From Limivivens faecihominis (lineage in GTDB: Bacteria; Bacillota; Clostridia; Lachnospirales; Lachnospiraceae): 64,000 bases of DNA. The stretch is from the NCBI RefSeq assembly GCF_020686945.1, contig NZ_JAJEPR010000016.1, positions 16,293 through 80,292 on the forward strand, written 5' to 3'. The notes beneath the pieces were generated by a model. The model made no database searches and was not told the DNA's origin. It was given only the letters and a program-made list of their open reading frames with translations. This document shows positions 51,718 through 60,214 of the stretch, in pieces. Position numbers and translations under genes: made by a program. The stretch's first letter is position 1, and every line of letters begins with the position of its first letter.

Positions 51718-53238
51718 ATGATGAAGAAAAAAGTATTGGCATCTGTCCTGGCACTGACAACTGTATTGTCCGCAGCAGCAGGAGTGTCTCTGGGGGCAAA
51801 AGCAGATGAGGAACCGTATGAGATCGTGATGGCAATCCCGACTTTGGGAGCCGAACCCTCCGGTCTTCTGGATGTGGAAAATGCAGTAAATGAGATCGTG
51901 GAGCCGGAATTGGGAGTAAAGGTAACTCTGTATCCGATTTCTTTTTTTGATCTGACATCTCAGCAGAACCTCATGATCACTTCCGGTGACAAGCTGGATC
52001 TGGCAAGTACGATATTCAGTAGCCTTGGAAGCTGGGTAGATAAAGGAGCTTTCATGGAATTGGATGAGCTTTACGTTCAGTATGGAGCGGATATTGAGAA
52101 AGCGGAAGGAAGAGCTATGGCTGGTGGTTATTATAATGGCAAGCTTTATGCCATTCCTTCTGAAGAAAAACAGGCTCGTTCCTATGGCTTTTACGCAAGA
52201 AAAGATATGGTAGATGAGTTGGGTATCAATTTTGATGAGGATAAAACTTATACTCTGGATGATCTTGAAAAGCTTTTCGCTGCTTATAAAGAGAAATATG
52301 GAGATGGTTATTATTGTGTAGCCGGAACAGCTTCCAATTCAGACTTTTATGGCTATGTTCATGAAGTAGATAATCTTGGTTCCTCTAATTCTACCGGAAT
52401 CCTGGCAGGAGGCGGTCTGGATGATGATCTGACCGTGCAGAATATGTACGCTCTGGATTCTTATAAAGAATATGCGGATACGATGTATGCCTGGGCTCAG
52501 GCCGGTTATTATTCACCGGATGCAGCGACCAATACGGATGCAAACACCGTTCAGATCCAGTCGGGCTATTATCTGGGAACTTTTAACAGCACAGAAACAG
52601 ATATGACAGCAAACCTTTCCAGAGACTGTGGCTATGAGATGGCAAAGATTGAACTGGTACCAGCTTACGCAGAGACCAGTATGTACCAGAGTACGATGTG
52701 GTCCATTCCTTCCACTTGTGAGAATCCGGAGAAGACCTTCCAGTTCCTCAATTACCTCTATGCAGACAACGGTCTTGCCAATATGCTGACCAATGGACTG
52801 GAGGGCGTCAGCTATGTGGTTGAAGAGCAGGGCGAGAGACCGGGTCAGGCAGTGATCCGTTACGCAGATGGTGTGGATGCAGCCAACAGTCCGTATACGA
52901 TGCCGCTTCATGTATATGGAGACAAATTAAATGTAGCTGTTTATTCTCCGATGACCCTGGATTACTACACCATGGCTGAGGAGTTTAATGAAAATCTTCC
53001 GGAAGAGAGGATTTCTAAGACTCTGGGCTTCGTATTCAACAGTGAGTCTGTTGCTACAGAAGTGACAGCCATTGATGCAGTGGTTGCCCAGTACAGCGGT
53101 ATCATCGCAGCAGGTGCGCAGGATCCGGCAGATGTCCTTCCAAAATTCCTGGAGAATCTGAATGCGGCAGGTATTGATAAAGTCATCGCTGAGAAACAGA
53201 GCCAGCTGGATGCATGGCTGGCAGAGCAGGCAGGGTGA
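51718..53238 (+). CDS. Extracellular sugar-binding protein, operon 2
   Basis: 506 residues. Signal peptide MMKKKVLASVLALTTVLSAA with cleavage near AKA-DE, no lipobox. The mature protein is an LplA/CUT1-type solute-binding protein; GYYNGKLYAIPSEEKQARSYGFYARKDMVDELGI is typical for large oligosaccharide binders. It is first in the operon, separated from the permeases by a terminator, which would make more binding protein than permease. GGGAGGAACGT precedes the ATG. With the three glycosidases downstream, the ligand is probably a plant-type oligosaccharide. Confidence 0.92.
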   Translation: MMKKKVLASVLALTTVLSAAAGVSLGAKADEEPYEIVMAIPTLGAEPSGLLDVENAVNEIVEPELGVKVTLYPISFFDLTSQQNLMITSGDKLDLASTIFSSLGSWVDKGAFMELDELYVQYGADIEKAEGRAMAGGYYNGKLYAIPSEEKQARSYGFYARKDMVDELGINFDEDKTYTLDDLEKLFAAYKEKYGDGYYCVAGTASNSDFYGYVHEVDNLGSSNSTGILAGGGLDDDLTVQNMYALDSYKEYADTMYAWAQAGYYSPDAATNTDANTVQIQSGYYLGTFNSTETDMTANLSRDCGYEMAKIELVPAYAETSMYQSTMWSIPSTCENPEKTFQFLNYLYADNGLANMLTNGLEGVSYVVEEQGERPGQAVIRYADGVDAANSPYTMPLHVYGDKLNVAVYSPMTLDYYTMAEEFNENLPEERISKTLGFVFNSESVATEVTAIDAVVAQYSGIIAAGAQDPADVLPKFLENLNAAGIDKVIAEKQSQLDAWLAEQAG

Positions 53239-53319
53239 TAAAGAGTACGAATCGAGAATAAGCACTTAACGCTCCAGCATGTCAGCAGACTTGCATGAGA
53301 TAAAGAATGAATGAAACAG

Positions 53320-53361
53320 AAAGGATGTGGGTTGGACGGTTCTTCACTCACATCCTTTTTC
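53320..53361 (+). terminator. Partial terminator after the binding-protein gene
   Basis: AAAGGATGTG (53320-53329) pairs with CACATCCTTT (53349-53358), then TTTC. It is placed to reduce, not stop, transcription into the permease genes. Confidence 0.75.
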
Positions 53362-53425
53362 TAATCGCTTCTGTGCATTCAAGTTTGCAGACAAGCTACC
53401 ATTTTTTATACAGGAGGACTTTATT

Positions 53426-54367
53426 ATGGCAGCAGGCACACGCACGGTAGGAAAGAAAAAGATTAAAATCCGCTGGAAACGGGTATTGCCCATGTATCTT
53501 CTGGCCCTTCCGGGTATCATCTACATGATCTGCAACAATTACATTCCCATGTTCGGCATCACCATTGCCTTCAAGAAACTGAATGTCAGCAAAGGCTTTT
53601 GGGGAAGTGACTGGTGCGGACTGGACAATTTTAAATTTCTTTTTAAATCCAGTACCACATGGACGATCATCCGGAATACGATCCTTTACAATGTGACCTT
53701 TATCATTCTGGGAACGGTGATCTCCATTGCGGCGGCTATCCTTCTAAATGAGGTAAAAAATTATGCGGCCACCCGTTTTTATCAGAGTGTGATCCTGCTT
53801 CCCTATCTGATGAGCTGGGTTGTGGTGAGCTATCTGGTATACACGCTTCTGGCAGCAGATACCGGCCTGATCAATTCCGTGCTGAAAACACTTGGCATGA
53901 AACCAATCAACTGGTATCAGGAACAGAAATACTGGCCTTTTATCCTGACTTTTTGCAACATCTGGAAGGGAACCGGTTATTCCATGATCATCTATCTTTC
54001 CAGCATTGTGGGGATCAGCCAGGATTATTATGAAGCAGCCCGTATCGACGGTGCGACAAAGTGGAAACAGATCACAGATATCACGCTTCCTCTTTTAAAA
54101 CCGACGGTCATCACCATGCTGATCCTGTCTGTAGGTCGTATTTTTGCTTCTGATTTCGGTCTTTTTTACCAGATCCCGAAAAATTCCGGCGCTCTCTATA
54201 ACGTGACTCAGACCATCGATGTTTATGTATACAATGCGTTGATGAAAAATGCCGATTATGGCATGTCTTCCGCAGCCAGTGTCTTCCAGTCCATCGTTGG
54301 CTTCCTGTTTGTCGTTGTGGCCAATGCACTGGTACGGAAATACAGTGAAGAAAATGCTTTGTTCTAA
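53426..54367 (+). CDS. Sugar ABC transporter permease (LplB type), operon 2
   Basis: 313 residues from the ATG at 53426 (CAGGAGGACT upstream); the longer frame from 53327 lies in the terminator. Six spans, with docking loop YYEAARIDGATKWKQITDITLPLLK near 200-225. First span RVLPMYLLALPGIIYMICNNYIPMFG. It pairs with the following YtcP-type permease and needs an ATPase encoded elsewhere. Confidence 0.93.
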   Translation: MAAGTRTVGKKKIKIRWKRVLPMYLLALPGIIYMICNNYIPMFGITIAFKKLNVSKGFWGSDWCGLDNFKFLFKSSTTWTIIRNTILYNVTFIILGTVISIAAAILLNEVKNYAATRFYQSVILLPYLMSWVVVSYLVYTLLAADTGLINSVLKTLGMKPINWYQEQKYWPFILTFCNIWKGTGYSMIIYLSSIVGISQDYYEAARIDGATKWKQITDITLPLLKPTVITMLILSVGRIFASDFGLFYQIPKNSGALYNVTQTIDVYVYNALMKNADYGMSSAASVFQSIVGFLFVVVANALVRKYSEENALF

Positions 54368-54381
54368 GGAGGGAAAGAAGA

Positions 54382-55272
54382 ATGAAAGAATCATCCAAAT
54401 GGAATCTGCTGGCAAATGCAGTCATGATCCTTTTTGCTGCTTTGGCTTTGCTCCCCTTTATTCTGTTGATCATTGCTTCTTTTACGGATAATCAGTGGGC
54501 GACGGTCAACGGTTTCAGCTTCTGGCCGGCAAAATGGAGTCTGGAGGCATACAATTACATTGCTTCTTCGTGGAAATCCATCGGGCATGCGTATCTGATG
54601 ACAGTTGTAGTGACTGTTCTTGGTACCCTTTTAAGCCTTTGTGTCACAACGGGTTTTGCCTATGCTCTTTCAGATACGACTCTGCCGGGGCATCGGCTCC
54701 TGAATTTTATGTGTGTTTTCACCATGTTGTTTTCCGGTGGTATCGTAGCAAGCTATTATACCTGGAGTCAGATCTTCCATATCCGGAATACCATGTGGGC
54801 GCTGATCTTTCCGGGACTGATGATGAATGCCTTCAATGTTATCTTGGTGAAAAACTATTTCAGGTTCAGTATTCCCGCCTCGCTGATTGAGGCTGCCCGG
54901 ATTGATGGAGCCGGGGAGATCAAGATTTTTTTCCAGATCGTACTTCCGCTTTCCACACCGATCCTGGCCACCATTGGCCTTATGACAGGTCTTCTTTACT
55001 GGAATGACTGGAACAATGGTCTTTATTACCTGAGCCAGAGAGGTGGAAGTGATTATTATACGATTCAGATCCTGTTGAATCAGATCAATGAGAATGTGCA
55101 GTACCTGGCAAAAAATGCTTCTCAGATGGGAATTACCGGTATCGGAACTTTGCCGACGACCACTGTCCGTATGGCGATCGCAGTGGTTGGTATTCTTCCT
55201 GTGCTGGTGATCTATCCATTTCTTCAGAAATATTTCGTAAAAGGTATTACCATGGGAGCTGTAAAGGAGTAA
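54382..55272 (+). CDS. Sugar ABC transporter permease (YtcP type), operon 2
   Basis: 296 residues, six spans, docking loop SLIEAARIDGAGEIKIFFQIVLPLS near 170-195 and the family C-terminus FLQKYFVKGITMGAVKE. It begins 14 bases after the LplB-type gene with GGAGGGAAAG upstream. The glycosidase gene follows by 27 bases in the same operon. Confidence 0.93.
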   Translation: MKESSKWNLLANAVMILFAALALLPFILLIIASFTDNQWATVNGFSFWPAKWSLEAYNYIASSWKSIGHAYLMTVVVTVLGTLLSLCVTTGFAYALSDTTLPGHRLLNFMCVFTMLFSGGIVASYYTWSQIFHIRNTMWALIFPGLMMNAFNVILVKNYFRFSIPASLIEAARIDGAGEIKIFFQIVLPLSTPILATIGLMTGLLYWNDWNNGLYYLSQRGGSDYYTIQILLNQINENVQYLAKNASQMGITGIGTLPTTTVRMAIAVVGILPVLVIYPFLQKYFVKGITMGAVKE

Positions 55273-55299
55273 ACTGTAGAAAAAGGGAGGATATCCATT

Positions 55300-57948
55300 A
55301 TGGATCAGAAGATCAGAAAACTGCTGGCGGGAGAGGGCGGAAATTATATTTTCCCCTTTTTCTGGCAGCATGGAGAAACAGAAGAAGTCCTTCGGGAATA
55401 TATGAAAGTCATTGCAGAGAGCAACATCGGGGCTGTCTGTGTGGAGAGCCGGCCACATCCGGATTTTGTCGGGGAAAAATGGTGGCAGGATATGGATGTG
55501 ATCCTAGATGAAGCCAGAAAACGGAACATGAAGGTCTGGATTCTGGACGACAGTCATTTTCCCACAGGCTATGCCAACGGCGCACTGAAAAATGCAGATG
55601 GGAAACTGAGACGGCAGAGTCTGACTGTCCGGAGTCTGGATTGTCCGAAAAGCGATACAGACATGGAGGTTTCTTTGGATAACTATCAGAAAGCCGCTCC
55701 CTGGGAACCGAATCAGATGGAACAGCACATGCTTCAGGGACAGGAATGGAAGCTTTTTGATGATGATCAGCTGATCGGTGTGACTGCGGTCCGGGAAGGC
55801 GGAAAAACGGAAGCGGATATTCTGGATCTTTCCGGACAGATTCCTTCCGGGAAGATCGTATTTCCGGTTCCGGAAGGAAAATGGCAGCTTAAATTCTGTA
55901 TCCTTACGAGAAATCGTGGCCCTCACAGGGATTACATCAATATGATGGATGAGGAGAGCTGCCGCGTTCTTATCGATACGGTCTATGAACCGCATTATCA
56001 GCATTACGCAGCAGATTTTGGAACAACGATCGCCGGCTTTTTCTCTGACGAACCGGAGATTGGAAATGGTCATCTCTATGAGATGGGAAAAAAGATCTAT
56101 GAGATCGAGGATCAGCCCTGGAGCCGGGAAGTGGAGACTGAATTGAAAAAATGCTGGGGAGAAAATTATCACAAATTCCTGCCGCTGATCTGGGAGCAGC
56201 CTGTTGACGGGAAGCTTTTGGCGAGAGTCCGCTATGACTATATGGACACCGTGACGAAGGCCGTGCGGAAAGATTTCTCCTTTCAGCTCGGAAACTGGTG
56301 CCGTGAGCATGGCGTGGAGTACATCGGCCACCTCATCGAGGACAACAACCAGCACAGCCGTACCGGCAGCAGCCTGGGGCACTATTTCCGCGGACTGGCG
56401 GGGGAGGATATGTCAGGCATTGATGATATCGGCGGTCAGGTACTGCCTCAGGGAGAAGAAGCAGAAGGCAATCCATTCCAGCCCAGAGACGGCCATTTTT
56501 ACCATTATGTTCTGGGCAAACTGGCTTCCTCCGCGGCTGCCATCGAGCCCCTGAAAAAAGGCCGCTCCATGTGCGAGATCTTCGGAGCCTACGGCTGGTC
56601 CGAAGGCGTTCAATTGGAAAAGTTCCTTCTGGACCATTTCCTTGTACGCGGAGTGAACCATTATGTTCCCCATGCTTTTTCTGCTAAGGACTTTCCGGAT
56701 CCGGACTGTCCGCCGCATTTTTATGCTCACGGAAACAATCCGCAGTACCGCCATTTCGGAAGCCTGATGAAATATGCCAACCGGATGTGTGAACTGATCA
56801 GTGGAGGAACGCATATCGCTCCGGCAGCGATCCTTTATCAGGGAGAGTCTGACTGGTGCAGTGACTGTATGATGATGCAGGAGCCGGCACGGCTTCTGGC
56901 AGAAGCACAGATCGAATATGACTTTATCCCGTCAGATGTATTTGCAGAGAGAGAGTCTTACCGGACAGAGATCGGCAGCACATTGAAAGTGAATACCCAG
57001 GAATATCAGATTCTGATCGTTCCGAAATATAACTACATTCCAAAAGCCGCGGCGGATGGAATTGCGGAATTCCTGAAAAAGGGCGGTCAGGTATTTTTTA
57101 TAGAAGACTATCCGGAGAACTGCTGCGAGGGAATGGCGCTTCCGGAAGAGATCCACAGAGGAATCTGCTTGGCACTTCCGGAACTGCTCCCGGCACTGGA
57201 AAAAACGAAGGTGCGGGAAGTAAGGATCACACCGGCAAACCGAAGACTTCATTACCTTCATTATAAAGAAGAAACCGATCGTTATCTTTTTGTAAATGAA
57301 GACCATGCGGATTACACCGGCGAGATTTACATGGAAAAGAAAGGGGATTGCTATGCCTATAATCCCTGGGAGAACCGTCTGGAGAGCCTTTCCGCGAAGG
57401 AGACAGAGGACGGAACCCTCTTTTCTGTAACGATCGAGCCGCTGAAGCCGCTGGTTGTTATTTTTGATGAGACCGAAGAGACACTTTCTGAGCCGCTGGT
57501 TCTCTCTGGGGAAAAACAGCCTCTTGCTGCAAACTGGAAGCGGAGTCTTTGCCGGAGCATCGACTATCCGGCCTTCCAGAAAGAAAAAACGGTTACTCTG
57601 CCGGATCACCTGGCGGAGGAAGAACCTCTGTTTTCCGGCTTTGTCCGCTATGAAAATACGATCAGCTGTAAAAAAGGTGAGGGTCTTCTTCTGGAGATCA
57701 GCAAAGCCGCCGAGGGCGTGGAAGTCTTTGTGAACGGCGTCAGCGCCGGGATCCAGATTGCGGCTCCGTACCGTTATGACCTCAGCAGTTTGGTGAAAGA
57801 GGGCGAAAATGAACTTCGCATTGAAGTGGCGACCACGCTGGAGCGGGAAATGTCACAGCATCCCGATCCCATGATGGCGATGATGGGTGTCAAATCAGTG
57901 CCAACCAGTGAGTCTGGAATCACAGGAATGGTGTGTATCGAGAAATAA
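55300..57948 (+). CDS. Large glycoside hydrolase-like protein, GH106-related
   Basis: 882 residues, no signal peptide, so cytosolic. The N-terminal half is a TIM-barrel-like region: GAVCVESRPHPDFVGEKWWQDMDVILDEARKRNMKVWILDDSHFPTGYA has the pattern seen in GH106 alpha-L-rhamnosidases and relatives; FFSDEPEIG near residue 248 and HLIEDNNQHSRTG near 348 carry candidate acidic residues. A Rossmann-like flavodoxin-type insert (ILIVPKYNYIPKAAADGIAEFLKKGGQVFFIEDYPEN) and C-terminal beta-sandwich domains with a carbohydrate-binding look (GLLLEISKAAEGVEVFVNGVSAG) follow. It is shorter than characterised GH106 enzymes (about 1000-1100). The exact substrate is unknown; an accessory enzyme removing a side sugar is plausible. 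Confidence 0.7.
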   Translation: MDQKIRKLLAGEGGNYIFPFFWQHGETEEVLREYMKVIAESNIGAVCVESRPHPDFVGEKWWQDMDVILDEARKRNMKVWILDDSHFPTGYANGALKNADGKLRRQSLTVRSLDCPKSDTDMEVSLDNYQKAAPWEPNQMEQHMLQGQEWKLFDDDQLIGVTAVREGGKTEADILDLSGQIPSGKIVFPVPEGKWQLKFCILTRNRGPHRDYINMMDEESCRVLIDTVYEPHYQHYAADFGTTIAGFFSDEPEIGNGHLYEMGKKIYEIEDQPWSREVETELKKCWGENYHKFLPLIWEQPVDGKLLARVRYDYMDTVTKAVRKDFSFQLGNWCREHGVEYIGHLIEDNNQHSRTGSSLGHYFRGLAGEDMSGIDDIGGQVLPQGEEAEGNPFQPRDGHFYHYVLGKLASSAAAIEPLKKGRSMCEIFGAYGWSEGVQLEKFLLDHFLVRGVNHYVPHAFSAKDFPDPDCPPHFYAHGNNPQYRHFGSLMKYANRMCELISGGTHIAPAAILYQGESDWCSDCMMMQEPARLLAEAQIEYDFIPSDVFAERESYRTEIGSTLKVNTQEYQILIVPKYNYIPKAAADGIAEFLKKGGQVFFIEDYPENCCEGMALPEEIHRGICLALPELLPALEKTKVREVRITPANRRLHYLHYKEETDRYLFVNEDHADYTGEIYMEKKGDCYAYNPWENRLESLSAKETEDGTLFSVTIEPLKPLVVIFDETEETLSEPLVLSGEKQPLAANWKRSLCRSIDYPAFQKEKTVTLPDHLAEEEPLFSGFVRYENTISCKKGEGLLLEISKAAEGVEVFVNGVSAGIQIAAPYRYDLSSLVKEGENELRIEVATTLEREMSQHPDPMMAMMGVKSVPTSESGITGMVCIEK

Positions 57949-57963
57949 CAAGGAGGAAAATCC

Positions 57964-60174
57964 ATGGAAAAACAGCAGCTGGAAGCCTTGCTGAAAGAGA
58001 TGTCCCTGGAGGAGAAGGTAGGACAGCTTTTTCAGATCATTGGTTATTATTATGTGGAAGAAGGAAAAAAATTTATTACAGGGCCGGACAGCGGCTTGAA
58101 TCTTTCCGATGAAAACGGGGCTCTGACAGGTTCTGTTCTGGGACTTCAGGGAGCGGAACTTAGTAAAAAGATCCAGAAAGAATATATGGAGCATCAGCCA
58201 CACCATATCCCTCTGCTTTTTATGATGGATGTGATCCATGGGATGAAGACTATTTTTCCGGCTCCGCTGGCTCAGGCGGCTACCTTTGAGCCGGAGCTTA
58301 CAAAAGAAGGTTCGGAGATCGCGGCAAAAGAGGCAACGGCTGCAGGCCTTCATGTGGCTTTTTCTCCCATGGCAGATCTGGTACGGGATCCCAGATGGGG
58401 GAGAGTGGTGGAATCTTTCGGAGAGGATCCGTATCTCAGTTCCTGTTTTGTGAAAGCCCAGGTGGAAGGCTTCCAGGGTTCTGATATGAAAGCGCCTGGA
58501 AAAATCTGTGCCTGCGTCAAGCACTTTGCAGGTTATGGCGGAGCAGAGGCAGGCCGGGATTATAACACGGTAAGCATGGACAGCCATACCTTTCAGGAAT
58601 TTTATCTGAAAGGGTATCAGGCAGGCATCGATGCCGGAGCTGGTATGGTCATGACGTCCTTTAACACCATTGACGGAATCCCGGCATCCACAAACCATCA
58701 TCTGATGAGAGATATTCTCCGTGGAGAGCTTGGATTTGATGGTGTTCTGATCTCTGATTTTGCTGCCATTAAAGAAACCATCGCCCACGGCTACAGTGAG
58801 AATGGGGAGAAAGCCGCAGAAAATGCCCTTCGTGCCGGTGTGGATATTGATATGATGACGACTACATATCTGGATCATGTGGCAGATTTGATCCAGAAAG
58901 GCGTTCTGAAAGAAGAACTCCTGGATGAAAGCGTGATGCGGATCCTGGAACTGAAAAACAGACTGGGACTCTTCGAAAATCCATACAAAGATGCGGATGA
59001 AGAAAAAGAGAAGGAACTCTTCCTCTGCCAGGAACACCGGAAGACAGCCAGAAAAGCGGCAGTAAGATCCTTTGTTCTTCTGAAAAACGACGGGATCCTG
59101 CCGGTGGATACAGAGAAAAAAATTGCCTTTATCGGACCTTATACAGACCGGAAAGAGATGCTGAGCAGCTGGGCTATCACCGGGGACGCAAAAGACAGTG
59201 TGACGATCCGGGAAGCAGCAGAGGAAGTCTTTGCTTCTGATCGTACGGTTTATTTACAGGGATGTCCGGTGCTGACACCGGGCTTCGGAACGGCACAGCT
59301 TCGTCTTGAAGTCGAGGAAGAGCCTTCGGAAGAAGAATGCAGACAGATGAAAGAGAAAGCCTTGAAGGCAGCGGCAGAAGCCGATCTGGTGATCATGCCT
59401 CTTGGCGAACATTTTAAGGAATCCGGAGAAGCAGCCAGTAAGGCGAATATCGAGATCCCAGAGATTCAGCTGGAACTTCTGGAAGAGGTTGTACGGGTAA
59501 ATCCCAATGTGGCAGTTGTTCTTTTTAACGGTCGTCCCTTGGATCTTCGAAAGGTCAGCCGTCTGGCGAAAGCCATTCTGGAGGTCTGGCTTCCCGGTAC
59601 GGAAGGCGGTCATGCCATCATCGATGTGCTGACCGGAAAAATAAATCCATCCGGAAAACTGCCTATGAGCTTTCCGTACTGTGTGGGACAGGTGCCGGTC
59701 TACTATAATGCTTATTCGACAGGCCGGAGTGATTTCAAGGGCTGTACGGATCATTTCCGTTCCCGTTATCTCGATATTCCGAATGAGCCTCTCTATCCTT
59801 TCGGTTATGGTCTGAGCTACACGGAATTTGAAATCTCCGCTCCGGAACTGACAGAAGATACCCTTTCTGCAGACGGCAGTCTGGAAGCCAGTGTGACAGT
59901 GACCAACAAAGGAACCCGCCAGGGAACGGAAACACTGCAGCTCTATATCCAGGATGTCTTTGCCAGTGTGGTACGGCCGGTGAAGGAACTGAAAGGGTTC
60001 CGGAAAGTTACGCTGGAACCGGGAGAAAGCAGAAGAGAAACGTTCCGCATCGATGAAACCATGCTCCGCTTTCTGCGGGGTGATGGGACGGTTGGCAGCG
60101 AGCCGGGAACATTCCGGGTATGGATCGGAAACAGCAGTGTAGGGAAAGAATTTGAAGAATTCACATTGCTTTGA
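57964..60174 (+). CDS. Beta-glucosidase/beta-xylosidase, GH3
   Basis: 736 residues with the full GH3 layout: (alpha/beta)8 barrel, alpha/beta sandwich and C-terminal fibronectin-III-like domain. Visible are MDVIHGMKTIFPAPLAQAATF, DPRWGRVVESFGEDP, CVKHFAGYGGAEAGRDYN, the nucleophile Asp265 in GVLISDFAAIK (SDW is usual, SDF here), PYPFGYGLSYTEF-type segment, and TVTNKGTRQGTETLQLYI in the last domain. There is no signal peptide, so it acts on imported oligosaccharides. It is 15 bases after the GH106-like gene (AAGGAGG). Whether glucose or xylose is released cannot be decided; the GH120-like neighbour favours xylo-oligosaccharides. Confidence 0.92.
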   Translation: MEKQQLEALLKEMSLEEKVGQLFQIIGYYYVEEGKKFITGPDSGLNLSDENGALTGSVLGLQGAELSKKIQKEYMEHQPHHIPLLFMMDVIHGMKTIFPAPLAQAATFEPELTKEGSEIAAKEATAAGLHVAFSPMADLVRDPRWGRVVESFGEDPYLSSCFVKAQVEGFQGSDMKAPGKICACVKHFAGYGGAEAGRDYNTVSMDSHTFQEFYLKGYQAGIDAGAGMVMTSFNTIDGIPASTNHHLMRDILRGELGFDGVLISDFAAIKETIAHGYSENGEKAAENALRAGVDIDMMTTTYLDHVADLIQKGVLKEELLDESVMRILELKNRLGLFENPYKDADEEKEKELFLCQEHRKTARKAAVRSFVLLKNDGILPVDTEKKIAFIGPYTDRKEMLSSWAITGDAKDSVTIREAAEEVFASDRTVYLQGCPVLTPGFGTAQLRLEVEEEPSEEECRQMKEKALKAAAEADLVIMPLGEHFKESGEAASKANIEIPEIQLELLEEVVRVNPNVAVVLFNGRPLDLRKVSRLAKAILEVWLPGTEGGHAIIDVLTGKINPSGKLPMSFPYCVGQVPVYYNAYSTGRSDFKGCTDHFRSRYLDIPNEPLYPFGYGLSYTEFEISAPELTEDTLSADGSLEASVTVTNKGTRQGTETLQLYIQDVFASVVRPVKELKGFRKVTLEPGESRRETFRIDETMLRFLRGDGTVGSEPGTFRVWIGNSSVGKEFEEFTLL

Positions 60175-60214
60175 TGATAAAATGAGCATAGCTGTATGCA
60201 AGGAGGTTTTATAC

